Made by a program: the position numbers and the translations under genes. Below, one piece after another: positions 1-8,012 of a stretch of 64,000 nt of DNA. How positions within the stretch are numbered: position 1 is the stretch's first letter; each line of letters starts with the position of its first letter. The stretch is from Deltaproteobacteria bacterium. Its GTDB lineage: Bacteria; Desulfobacterota; SM23-61. The notes below the pieces were generated by a model that searched no databases, was not told where the DNA came from, and saw only the letters and a list, made by a program, of their open reading frames with translations. The stretch is from assembly GCA_016875165.1 (NCBI GenBank), contig VGSF01000003.1, positions 1 through 64,000 on the forward strand. The letters run 5' to 3'.

Positions 1-114
1 AAATTCCCTCCCCCTTGATGGGGGAGGGACAGGGTGGGGGTGAAAATGGGATTTTTTCACACCTTCAAAATGGGGAAGGGGGGATTTATCGGCAGACATT
101 TCCTTCTTACAAAC

Positions 115-245
115 GAGCCTCTTGCAAAAGTATTTTTTTGTGGTTCGACAAGCTCACCACGAACGGAAAAACTAAATAATTTCAACCTAAGCCCGTTCAC
201 CCTGAGCCTGTCGAAGGGTGAATTACGGACTTTTGCAAGAAGCTC
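115..245. mobile_element. 131-bp MITE-like element with 4-bp duplication
   Basis: The ends are 17-bp inverted repeats with one mismatch (GAGCCTCTTGCAAAAGT at 115-131 and its complement at 229-245). AAAC flanks both sides (111-114 and 246-249). The sequence on either side, joined without the element, is identical over 46 bp to 48607-48652, which has a single AAAC. That second locus is therefore an empty site. There is no coding capacity; the interior holds two short inverted arms around 139-160 and 192-222. Confidence 0.8.
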
Positions 246-281
246 AAACATGTTTGTATTAATGAGGCGCTAAGCGCCTAA
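246..281. repeat. Dispersed palindromic repeat, copy 1
   Basis: Together with 101-114 this is the same 46-bp sequence as 48607-48652. It contains the palindrome ACAAACATGTTTGT (split here by the inserted element) and the inverted repeat AGGCGCTAAGCGCCT, about 35 bp upstream of the methyltransferase start. It could be a binding site or only a dispersed repeat; nothing in the window decides this. Confidence 0.6.
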
Positions 282-310
282 CCTTTAAACCAATCAGGAT
301 GGAGTAATAT

Positions 311-3300
311 ATGGATGCAATTCTTAAATTTCAGGGACTGCTTGAAAAGCTTTTTCAATTCGATGCGTCTGACCTGGATTTCGGTATTTATAGGATTCTG
401 AATTTCAAAAGGAATCAGATAGGGAAATTCATTCGTGAGGATCTGAAAGATACCGTCGAGAACGTCTTTGCAGTACACAAAGATGAGAGGCTGGACAACA
501 TTGGGCTTCAATTGGAGGATGCAAAACAGAAGGTAATACAGACCCTTGGGATGGCCGCCATTCTTGCCACAGGGGAATTGAAGGACGATTTTAAGGGAAC
601 ACCTGTCGGGAGGGACTATCTCGCTATTAAAGCTCAAAAGGAAGAAGCGGAAACCATTGACGAGATAAAGCTGCAGGTCTTCAACGATCTTTATAATTTC
701 TTTGCTCGCTATTATGAGGAAGGAGATTTCGTTCCCCAATACCGCTATTCCATCAAGAATCACAAGTATGCCATTCCCTACAATGGCGAGGAAGTAAAGC
801 TCTACTGGGCAAACTGCGACCAGTATTATACGAAGACAGGCATCCTCTTTCGCGACTATGCCTTTTTCACGGATGCCGGCAAGACCTTCAAGATCATCTT
901 CCGCACTGTCACGGCAAAAGAGGAGCTGGGCTCAAACAAGGCAACGAAGGCCCGGTTCTTTGTTCTGAATGACGATAGCCCGTGGGAAATAAAAGATGAA
1001 AAGACCTTTATTATCCGCTTTCAATACCGTGAACTGAGTAGTGGCGAAGTCAAAAAATACGGGGTTGAGGGCGGCAGCAATACATCCAGGCAGGAAAAGA
1101 TAAACGGCAAAATCCATGAATCCGTTATCGAAGGAATGAAGGATGCTAATCTCAAGGCTTTCCTGGGTGGACCATACAAGAATGATAAACCGCTTCTCCT
1201 TTATCAATTAGGGCGCTTTAGCGCAAAGAATACCAAGGATTATTTCATCCACAAGAACCTGACGAGATTCCTTTCTGAACAATTAGATTACTTCATCAAG
1301 GCCGAGGTAATTTCTCTTGAAACCCTGGAGAAGGAGCGGTTTTTCGATAAGCACATCACCAGGGCTAAAGTTGTCAGAGAAATCGGAGAGAAGATTATCG
1401 ATTTTCTTTCCCAGATTGAGGATTTTCAGAAAAAGCTCTGGGAGAAGAAAAAGTTTGTTCTAAAGACGGAGTATGTCATTACCACGGATCTCGTCCCCGA
1501 GGAATTATATCCCGAAATTCTAAAAAATAAGGCACAGGCAAAGGAATGGAAGGAACTGGGATTTGAAGGGATCAAGTCGATGGCAAACCTGAAGGATAAG
1601 AAGCTCCCCATTGATACGAAACATTTCCCTGAGGAATTCAAGGAAAGGCTGTTGGAACGTCTCACGGAAAGCGCAGACCTGGACGACCTTCTCGACGGCC
1701 TGCTGATTAAAAGCGAGAACTGGCAAGCGTTGAATCTATTACAGGGGAAGTATAGAGAAAAAGTGAAATGCATTTATATTGATCCGCCCTATAACACAGG
1801 GAATGATGAGTTTCTTTATCGAGATCGTTATAAAGATTCCTCATGGATAGGTATGATTGAAAATCGGGTTAGCCTCGCTAAGAACCTCCTAAATGACGGA
1901 GGTTTTATATTCACTAGCATTGATGAGAATGAGATTAATAATCTTGCAAAGGTATTCGACATCATTCTCCCACATAAGGTAGGAATAGCTGTTATTCAAA
2001 CAAATCCTAAAGGCAGAGGACAAGACAGATATTTGGCAACCTCTCACGACTATTTATTTATTGCCGCAAAAAGCGATAAAGCTGAATTCTTAGGGTTACC
2101 CAAAGGTGATGAACAACTTTCAGAATATAATCAGATAGACGAACATGGAAGTTATCGCTTACTCGAACTTCGCAACACTCATAGACAGTTTCACAGGGGG
2201 AACCGCCCCAATTTATGGTATCCTCTGTATGTTGATCCAGGAAGTGGCAGCGTGTCTTGTATAAATCAGAAATATTTCATAGAAGTTCTACCGATATGGA
2301 GCGATGGTTTTGAGGGCTGTTGGACCTGGGGAAGACCGCTTGCCGAAAAAAACGCAGATTTCCTTGTAGGTAGGATTGTTACCGGAAAGTGGAAAATCTA
2401 TCGGAAAGATTATGCAAATAGAAATGGTGATATTGCCACGTACATTCCAAAGAGTATTTGGACTGAGAAAGAAATGCGTACCGATTATGCGCAGCAAGTT
2501 CTAGATCAAACAATGGGAAATAGAATATTCCAATCCCCAAAACCGACTGCATTGATCCAGAGAGCAATGCAACTTACCACGAATCCTGATGAATACATGT
2601 TAGACTTTTTTGCCGGTTCTGGTACAAGCGCACACGCAGTCATTAGCTTAAATACCTTAGAAGCAACCAGGCGAAGATATGTTCTGATAGAAATGGCAAA
2701 TCATTTTGACTCAATTATCTTATCCCGCATTAAGAAAGTTGTATATACTTCGGACTGGGAAGATGGAAAACCACAAAATGCAAACGGAGTTAGCCATTTC
2801 CTCAAATACCAATACCTTGAACAATACGAAGATGCCCTTGACAACCTTGAACTCGTGCCTGATAAAACCGCCCAGAAACTCTTCGGTGATGATTATCTGC
2901 TCAAATACTTTCTGGATTTCGAGACCAAAGGCAACCCTAGTTTACTCAACATAGAGCATCTCAAGAAACCCTTCTCTTATAAGCTCAGGGTGAATCTGGA
3001 GGAGGTGGGTGAGCCACAGGAGGTGGTTGTGGATATACCCGAAACCTTCAATTATCTCCTTGGGCTGAAAGTGAATAAAGTGAAGGTTCGGAAGAATAGG
3101 GGAAAGAAATATCTTTTTACACTTGGCGAGAAAGAGAACCGGGCCGTTGCCGTTGTCTGGCGTGAATATGACGATGAGTGGACGCAGGCGGATTTCAAGA
3201 AAGATAAGGAATTCATCATGGAAGAGCTTGATCCCTGGTCGCCTCAGATTGTCTATGTGAACGGCCAGAGTGTTCTCACCCCGGCATTTGGCGATCATGT

Positions 3301-3361
3301 TGTCGAGATTCGTTCCATCGAACCAGAATTCAAGGCATTGATGGTAAATTCTTTATATTAA
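311..3361 (+). CDS. Type III-like site-specific adenine DNA methyltransferase (Mod)
   Basis: The 1016-residue protein carries the N6-adenine methyltransferase core in the beta-class order. The catalytic DPPY motif (IV, residues 491-494, followed by NTGNDEF) comes before the SAM-binding DFFAGSGTS motif (I, residues 765-773), and the stretch between them probably holds target recognition. About 480 N-terminal residues and the last 200 lie outside the core; I do not recognise their fold. The gene appears complete. A weak GGAG-like site sits at 299-303. The cognate restriction subunit lies downstream at 4388 but is truncated, and a nuclease gene in repeats has come between them. The methyltransferase may therefore now act as an orphan that methylates without restriction. 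Its recognition sequence cannot be read from the sequence. Confidence 0.9.
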   Translation: MDAILKFQGLLEKLFQFDASDLDFGIYRILNFKRNQIGKFIREDLKDTVENVFAVHKDERLDNIGLQLEDAKQKVIQTLGMAAILATGELKDDFKGTPVGRDYLAIKAQKEEAETIDEIKLQVFNDLYNFFARYYEEGDFVPQYRYSIKNHKYAIPYNGEEVKLYWANCDQYYTKTGILFRDYAFFTDAGKTFKIIFRTVTAKEELGSNKATKARFFVLNDDSPWEIKDEKTFIIRFQYRELSSGEVKKYGVEGGSNTSRQEKINGKIHESVIEGMKDANLKAFLGGPYKNDKPLLLYQLGRFSAKNTKDYFIHKNLTRFLSEQLDYFIKAEVISLETLEKERFFDKHITRAKVVREIGEKIIDFLSQIEDFQKKLWEKKKFVLKTEYVITTDLVPEELYPEILKNKAQAKEWKELGFEGIKSMANLKDKKLPIDTKHFPEEFKERLLERLTESADLDDLLDGLLIKSENWQALNLLQGKYREKVKCIYIDPPYNTGNDEFLYRDRYKDSSWIGMIENRVSLAKNLLNDGGFIFTSIDENEINNLAKVFDIILPHKVGIAVIQTNPKGRGQDRYLATSHDYLFIAAKSDKAEFLGLPKGDEQLSEYNQIDEHGSYRLLELRNTHRQFHRGNRPNLWYPLYVDPGSGSVSCINQKYFIEVLPIWSDGFEGCWTWGRPLAEKNADFLVGRIVTGKWKIYRKDYANRNGDIATYIPKSIWTEKEMRTDYAQQVLDQTMGNRIFQSPKPTALIQRAMQLTTNPDEYMLDFFAGSGTSAHAVISLNTLEATRRRYVLIEMANHFDSIILSRIKKVVYTSDWEDGKPQNANGVSHFLKYQYLEQYEDALDNLELVPDKTAQKLFGDDYLLKYFLDFETKGNPSLLNIEHLKKPFSYKLRVNLEEVGEPQEVVVDIPETFNYLLGLKVNKVKVRKNRGKKYLFTLGEKENRAVAVVWREYDDEWTQADFKKDKEFIMEELDPWSPQIVYVNGQSVLTPAFGDHVVEIRSIEPEFKALMVNSLY

Positions 3362-3394
3362 CAGTCTCATAATTGAATTGACATGAGCATTGGA

Positions 3395-3500
3395 AAACCT
3401 TTCGTAACCCCCCTTACCCCCCCTTAAGGTAAGGGGGGAATGGGGGGGTATAAAAGGGGTAATCCCTCCCTTTAGCAAAGGGAGGTCAGGAGGGATTTTA
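3395..3500. repeat. Cluster of G/C-rich palindromes
   Basis: Several short inverted repeats follow each other, for example CCCCCCTTAAGGTAAGGGGGG near 3418-3438 and CCTCCCTTTAGCAAAGGGAGG near 3466-3486. The arms are homopolymer-like C and G runs around an AT-rich centre. They resemble the units at 3574-3619, 3978-4022, 4101-4222 and 4299-4380. Units vary in sequence and have no equal spacers, so this is not a CRISPR array. Some could act as terminators for the methyltransferase transcript. Confidence 0.7.
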
Positions 3501-3573
3501 CAAATCGATGTCTTTTCTATTTTGAGACCGTTAATAAGTATCAAGTTCTTCCGGCTTTTGTGTGGGTGCTTTC

Positions 3574-3619
3574 TCCCTCTATTCCCCCCTTAAGTTAAGG
3601 GGGGATGAAGGGGGGTTAT
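3574..3619 (-). repeat. Inverted repeat, left boundary of DUF559 unit
   Basis: The reverse complement of this stretch matches 3977-4022 almost base for base: TAACCCCCCTTCATCCCCCC, a TTAA palindrome, a G run and AATAGAGGG, with one substitution and one 1-base indel. The two copies therefore enclose the DUF559 gene as long inverted repeats. Confidence 0.8.
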
Positions 3620-3628
3620 GGTGGAGTT

Positions 3629-4006
3629 ATGAAATTCCTTCGGAATGATCCAGCATTAAAGCAACGGCGACGGGAACTGAGGCGTAATCAGACTGAGGCG
3701 GAGAAGGTCCTTTGGGCGCACCTCCGAAGCAAGCAGTTCTATGGAATGAAATTTTTCCGCCAATACAGCATCGGGCCTTATATTTTGGACTTTTACTGTC
3801 CGACCATAAAACTCGCAGTAGAGGTGGACGGCGGGCAGCATAACCAGTGCGAGCGTAAGGAGTATGATGCGGTTCGTTCAGAATATCTGAAGGCAAAGGG
3901 GATCGAGGTCATACGGTTTTGGGACAATGAGGTATTGCTTGATATGGAAAGCGTCCTGTCTGCACTGGGCCTGAAAGTAACCCCCCTTCATCCCCCCTTA
4001 ATTTAA
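3629..4006 (+). CDS. DUF559-family endonuclease-like protein
   Basis: The 125-residue protein matches the DUF559 family, small proteins related to the Vsr/PD-(D/E)XK nuclease fold. It has the family start (RRRELRRNQTEAEKVLW), then GMKFFRQYSIGPYILDFYCP, then EVDGGQH carrying the acidic and His residues expected at the active site, then GIEVIRFWDNEV. I chose the ATG at 3629; an in-frame ATG at 3605 would add eight residues encoded by the boundary repeat. The last residues (TPLHPPLI) and the stop codon lie inside the right boundary repeat. The gene separates the methyltransferase from its restriction partner. No target or partner is known for the family; a DNA-cleaving role is inferred from the fold. 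Confidence 0.85.
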   Translation: MKFLRNDPALKQRRRELRRNQTEAEKVLWAHLRSKQFYGMKFFRQYSIGPYILDFYCPTIKLAVEVDGGQHNQCERKEYDAVRSEYLKAKGIEVIRFWDNEVLLDMESVLSALGLKVTPLHPPLI

Positions 4007-4022
4007 GGGGTGGAATAGAGGG
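3977..4022 (+). repeat. Inverted repeat, right boundary of DUF559 unit
   Basis: Partner of 3574-3619 in the opposite orientation. It encodes the C-terminal residues and stop codon of the DUF559 gene, so gene and repeat are physically merged. Confidence 0.8.
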
Positions 4023-4100
4023 GGTTTATACTTATGTTAAGGGGAGATTACGCATTAAATACCCGGAGGAACCAAGTATCAATTTTGCTGTTTGAAGTCA

Positions 4101-4222
4101 TTTTGAAAAATCCCTCCCCACCTCCCTTTGCCAAAGGGAGGAGAAACATTTCCCCCTTTTGACAAAGGGGGATAATACTAAGCTCTCCCCTTTAGCAAAG
4201 GGGAGTTAGAGGGAATTTTGTC
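4101..4222. repeat. Three consecutive G/C-rich palindromes
   Basis: Three hairpin units lie end to end (CCTCCCTTTGCCAAAGGGAGG near 4121-4141, CCCCCTTTTGACAAAGGGGG near 4152-4171, CTCCCCTTTAGCAAAGGGGAG near 4185-4205), enclosed by outer arms of the AATCCCTCCC/GGGAATTTT type. This fills most of the gap between the DUF559 gene and the restriction-gene remnant; no coding sequence is seen here. Confidence 0.7.
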
Positions 4223-4298
4223 AAAATGTTTTCACTCAATTAGAGTTTTATTAAGAATCTCAAAATAGTCCATACATGGCGGCCATCAATACAAAGAC

Positions 4299-4380
4299 TC
4301 ATAACCCCACCTAACCTCCCCTTATCTTAAGGGGAGGTACATACCCCCTCTTAAATTAAGAGGAGGAAAGGGGGAGTTAA
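4299..4380. repeat. G/C-rich palindrome pair before the restriction-gene remnant
   Basis: Two more units of the same kind (CCTCCCCTTATCTTAAGGGGAGG near 4315-4337 in outline, and CCCTCTTAAATTAAGAGG near 4345-4362). The 3' arm runs to within about 10 bp of the ATG at 4388, where a normal ribosome binding site would be expected and none is seen. Confidence 0.6.
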
Positions 4381-4387
4381 CACCTCT

Positions 4388-5470
4388 ATGAAGATTGAAA
4401 AATATCTTATCCTCAATAAATACCTTCTTTCCCTGTTTGGCGTTGTCGAAGTCAGGGATTTACAGAAAGAATTGGCCGAGAAGCCCGTGGGTGATGACTC
4501 AGATGGGCGGAGTTATTTTGTCAATGTGCTACGTTCTCTGCCCGATCTGCAAAGGGGCAAATTATCCGAAGAGATACTTCTCCACTACGATGGGAACATC
4601 CGTGGTTACGTGGCGAGAATCAATGCCAGACGGGAACCCAAGATTATCCTGAAATACTTCCAGTACCTGGCCGTCCTTTTCGCTGAGATTTATCTCGACG
4701 AACTAAAGAATAGAAAAAAGGGGTTATTGAGTGATCTGAATATATTCCTCGACAGTTATTGTCGTGAGAACGATCTTGGCGACCGAATAAGGAATTTCAC
4801 CGAAGATGACCTGAAAAAACTTGCTTTCTGGATGGCAACGGGGTCCGGAAAGACCTTGCTGCTTCATATCAATTATTACCAGTTCCTTCGGTATAAACTT
4901 TTTTCTCCCGATAACATCATCATGATCACACCTAACGAAGGTCTTTCCAGGCAGCATGCTGAAGAGCTTCAGAAAAGCGGCATCCCGTACAGACTCTACG
5001 GCGGTAATTTGAGCAATGTGGGCCTCCTGCCGGGAGAGAAAGGGATGCTGATCCTGGAGATGACAAAACTGGTGGAAGAGAAAAAAGGAGGGGGCGTGAC
5101 CCTTCCCGTAGAAGTTTTTGAGGGGCAGAACCTTCTTTTTGTGGATGAGGGGCATAAGGGGAAGAAATCAGAGGAGCAAAAGTGGGCAAAGCTGAGAAAC
5201 AGAATCGCAGAGAACGGTTTTGTTTTCGAATACAGCGCCACCTTCGGACAGATACTGAATGAAAGCAATCAAGAAACACTTGAGGAATATGCGAAGGCCA
5301 TCGTCTTTGATTATTCATACCGATACTTTTACCTCGACCGCTATGGGAAGGATTTTTCCGTGCTAAACGTCAAACCTGGCAATCTAAATCAGCAGCAGTT
5401 TCAGGAAACGATGTTCGTCGCCAATCCTGCGGTCTGCGGGGTCGGGCCAAGGTATGTTGTTGATTATTAA
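4388..5470 (+). pseudogene. Truncated type III restriction helicase subunit (Res)
   Basis: The 360-residue product is the N-terminal third of a type III restriction/DEAD-box subunit. It has Walker A in ATGSGKT (near 150-156), a DEGH variant of the DEAH box (253-256) and motif III as SAT in EYSATFG. It breaks off just after QQQFQETMFVAN. The second helicase domain and the endonuclease domain, expected in proteins of roughly 900 residues, are absent, and the last 15 residues look unrelated to the family. Restriction activity is therefore very unlikely. It follows the methyltransferase on the same strand, as in a mod-res operon, but about 1 kb of repeats and the DUF559 unit now separate them. 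Confidence 0.85.
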
Positions 5471-5864
5471 GTGTTAATGTCCCGGCGAGAGGTATTTTCA
5501 GGGCCTATATCGTCTTTTTAGGCCCCGAAAAACGCCTTATAGCCAGCAGGCCTCTTCTCTCCCAAAACAAATCCCTCAAAGCCTTCTATGACTTCTCTCC
5601 CTCTCGCCCGGAAGTCTAATAAGTTTTTCACTTTCTCAATTATGTTTGGACGTGACCAAATACTTCAGGATCGTCAAGCCATATCGCTTCCTGGCTTGAT
5701 TAAACCACTGCAGCCATCGATGCCTATCCTTTTAAAATTTGAAGAAGAATTCTCGTTAATGGCAACGATCGGTGATATACCAGATGTACCCCGGAAGGTA
5801 ATGTCGCTTTTCTCTCGCCCTAAAATCTTGGGGAATACAGCCTTTTTAGCCCCCCAAAAATTCG
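5471..5864. other. Gap between two truncated genes
   Basis: No convincing gene. Two similar stretches occur at 5516-5544 and 5843-5873 (TTTTAGGCCCCGAAAAAC and TTTTAGCCCCCCAAAAAT, each followed by a TTATAG-type end). They may be ends of an inserted or recombined segment that removed the 3' parts of both neighbouring genes. Confidence 0.4.
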
Positions 5865-6230
5865 TTATAGGCCCATTTTAACTGGCAGAAATAGCTGTAC
5901 CTGCTCATGATTCATAAGCCATTCAATTGGTTTATCAAAGTATTCCAGAGGAATCATATCGAGGTATTCTGGCGTGCCCGGGACTTTAAAGTAGGCTAAG
6001 GCGAGGACCGGAAAGCCTCTTGCGGCAATGGGCCTGGCTAAATACTCCGGTTTACCGCCTTCGGAGCCACCAATAACCAGCACTCCCAATTTCTTTGGTG
6101 CACCAACTGTATAGTAGAAATCAGCGATAAACCCGTATTCAGTAAGTTCTGTTTTCGCAGGACCTCCTGCATAGCTAGCACAGGTACATAAAATGCTAAA
6201 TAGGACGAATACATAGCGCAAGACATTCAT
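5865..6230 (-). pseudogene. Truncated acyl-CoA thioesterase/BAAT-type hydrolase
   Basis: The 121-residue product starts with a signal peptide (about 1-21, ending TCASYAG). The start of a BAAT/acyl-CoA thioester hydrolase C-terminal domain follows: GVLVIGGSEGG, then ARPIAARGFPVLALAYF, then PLEYFDKPIEWL. In the family the nucleophile elbow comes directly after this point, and here the reading frame ends within about 15 residues. The catalytic triad is missing, so this is a remnant. The 3' end points at the equally truncated restriction gene. Confidence 0.7.
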
Positions 6231-6299
6231 ATTTTAGCTTTCAGCCTCCGGTACGATCGCCTAAGTCCTTATTTATAACGCAAGGGATACATGATACAA

Positions 6300-6480
6300 A
6301 CTTGAACCTACCGGAACCCCGCCGTAATTCTTGAAAAGCGTATCAAAAAATGGAGGCTGAAACAAGAACTATTCAGAAGGATTTGGCCAAGATGATCGGG
6401 GTAACCATTACCTTGACTTACTCCCCTCAATTTCATACAATTTTACCGGAATAAGAGAAAAGTAGAATCCATTCGGGAAG
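6300..6480 (+). pseudogene. Frameshifted remnant of an XRE-type HTH gene
   Basis: Translation in one frame gives LEKRIKKWRLKQELF and, after a frame change near 6368-6376, QKDLAKMIGVT in a second frame. Joined, these match the start of a common small helix-turn-helix domain in which KRRLELGLFQKDVA is followed by IGV and a second helix. A further piece reading SPQF may be the end of the domain. No intact frame exists. The identification rests on pattern memory only. Confidence 0.4.
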
Positions 6481-6509
6481 CAGAAGAATTTTAATAGAAG
6501 AGGTCCCCC

Positions 6510-7409
6510 ATGAATCAGCGCCGGCCATACCGGTCATTCGTGAGCTATATTGACCGCAGCCGGGAGTACTATGCTGCGCAGGGCTACTCCCAGCCGTATA
6601 CCTGGGCCCACCACGACGACGCCCCCTTCACTCCTCTTAAGAAACCGCTCTCCGAGTGCCGGGTAGGGTTGGTGACGACCGCAGGCAAAATGGAGGCCGA
6701 AGCCGAAGGACAGGGCCGGCGGAAAATCAGGGAATTATACGCGCTGGCGGCAAATCCGGCCCCGAGGCGCATGTTCACTGCCGACCTGTTCTGGGACAAA
6801 GGCGCAACCCACACTGACGACGTCGATAGTTTCCTGCCACTGAACCGTCTATCCGAGTACGCTGCTGCCAGGCGAATCGGGTCGGTGTCGGCCCGCTTCT
6901 ATGGGGTCCCCACCGACTACAGCCAGGGCAGGACGTCGTTGCGGGACGCCCCGCAGATCCTTGAGTGGTGCCGTGAGGATGGTGTAGACGCCCTGCTCCT
7001 CTCGGCACTCTGACCGGTATGCCACCAGACCGTGAGTCTGGTCGCCCGACACCTCGAAGAAAACGGCATGCCTACGGTGGTATTGGGCTCGGCTCGCGAC
7101 ATCGTCGAGGAATGCGGCGTCGCCCGCTTCGTCTTCACCGACTTCCCGCTGGGAAACCCCTGCGGGAAGCCCTGGGACACAAAGATGCAGCACTCGATCG
7201 TAGGAACTGCTCTTGATCTGCTGGCAAGGGCCTGGATGCCCCGCACCACGGTTCAGACGCCGTTTCGCTGGGGCAACGAGGAGTGGCGAGTCGCTTTCAT
7301 GCGGGTCGACGACAGTAACCGCGAAGCGCTCGCCCGGGCGGGAGAAGAGCGCCGCCACCAGCAGGCCGAAGCAAAGAAAGGTGATGGCTACCGCCAGGGC
7401 AAGTCTTAA
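6510..7409 (+). CDS. Selenoprotein of the glycine/betaine reductase component B (GrdB-like) family
   Basis: The reading frame runs 167 codons to a TGA at 7011-7013 and then continues in the same frame for 131 codons to a TAA. Read through, the junction is LLLSAL-U-PVCHQTVSLVARHLEE, a UxxC redox motif where related proteins have CxxC (CPVCHQ). Downstream are the family-like stretches GSARDIVEECGV and FTDFPLGNPCGKP. A hairpin that fits a bacterial SECIS lies directly after the TGA (7024-7042), and selA is present at 29748. The product is therefore predicted as one 299-residue selenoprotein with Sec at residue 168. GrdB itself activates glycine, sarcosine or betaine in reductive deamination; the substrate of this relative is unknown, and no other reductase subunit is nearby. 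The gene looks GC-richer than its flanks, which may indicate transfer. Start: ATG at 6510 after AGAAGAGG. Confidence 0.8.
7024..7042 (+). promoter_or_regulatory. Candidate bacterial SECIS hairpin
   Basis: ACCAGAC (7024-7030) and GTCTGGT (7036-7042) form a perfect 7-bp stem with loop CGTGA. Ten bases separate the TGA from the stem and 17 separate it from the loop, and the second loop base is G. This agrees with the known bacterial SECIS rules (loop about 16-37 nt after UGA, G in the first two loop positions). It would recruit SelB to decode the UGA at 7011. Confidence 0.75.
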
Positions 7410-7484
7410 AATCCTTCAGAAATCATTGCTGGGTATTTGCCTAAGGGGGTGGATAGGAAAGTTGATCGGGGAAGGAGGTCTTTC

Positions 7485-7604
7485 ATGAATAAAATCACTA
7501 TTCTTGATAACACCTTTCATTTCATTTTGCGGCGTATGATTGCAAGGGGGTACCGGACACCTTTTATTTTCCAACCTTTCGAATGTGTTCAGGTAGAAGA
7601 ATGA
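7485..7604 (+). CDS. Possible small protein, 39 residues, unrecognised
   Basis: An ATG follows a strong Shine-Dalgarno sequence (GAAGGAGG at 7471-7478, about 6 bases away) and opens a 39-codon frame (MNKITILDNTFHF...) ending in TGA. I recognise no family. The second half lies inside the candidate inverted-repeat element that begins at 7549, so the frame may be a real short gene or a gene start interrupted by an insertion. The ribosome binding site is its only support. Confidence 0.25.
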   Translation: MNKITILDNTFHFILRRMIARGYRTPFIFQPFECVQVEE

Positions 7605-7836
7605 TTCCTTGTCTCCTGCCTCATGGATGATGGGGTTTTAAGAACTCGGGGCTGCCTACGGCACGCTGGCTCGTCCACCGATTTCAAACTCCCCTCGTGC
7701 GGCGAAGTAGAACTCGCGATTGTTGCACCGAGCCACCACATGCCTCGTCCCCCAACCCCCTGCCCTTACATCTAATAAGATTTGCTAACCGCATTCAATA
7801 AAAACAAAGCCTTCCACCTTCTAAGGCGTCCGGTAC
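7549..7836. repeat. Candidate 288-bp element with short terminal inverted repeats
   Basis: GGTACCGGACACCTT at 7549 and the complement-related AAGGCGTCCGGTACC ending at 7836 are inverted with one mismatch. No transposase is present and no target duplication is evident. The rest of the 7410-8012 gap holds nothing I recognise. Confidence 0.35.
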
Positions 7837-8012
7837 CTCGGCCCTGCCTCGGCCCTGACCAAAGATATCTTCCCAAGAGGCAGCCCCAGGGAAGTTAAGG
7901 TTGGTTGGGGGCGCCGGGGAAGGGAAGAAGCAAGTTTCCGGATAACGCGCCGGGGGGAACTTCTTCTGTTCCCTCCTTCTATCCGACTCCCTTTTTCCCG
8001 TCGCATCTCCAG

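Noticed and set aside
3395-4380. Possible CRISPR array
   Set aside because: The repeated units are palindromes of varying sequence and spacing with no unique equal-length spacers and no cas genes.
5588-5881. Plus-strand frame of 97 codons after the truncated restriction gene
   Set aside because: It does not resemble the missing helicase or nuclease parts and overlaps the BAAT remnant.
7011-7013. Nonsense mutation splitting the GrdB-like gene
   Set aside because: The frame is otherwise intact, the position matches a redox Cys of the family, and a SECIS-like hairpin follows; selenocysteine explains all of this.
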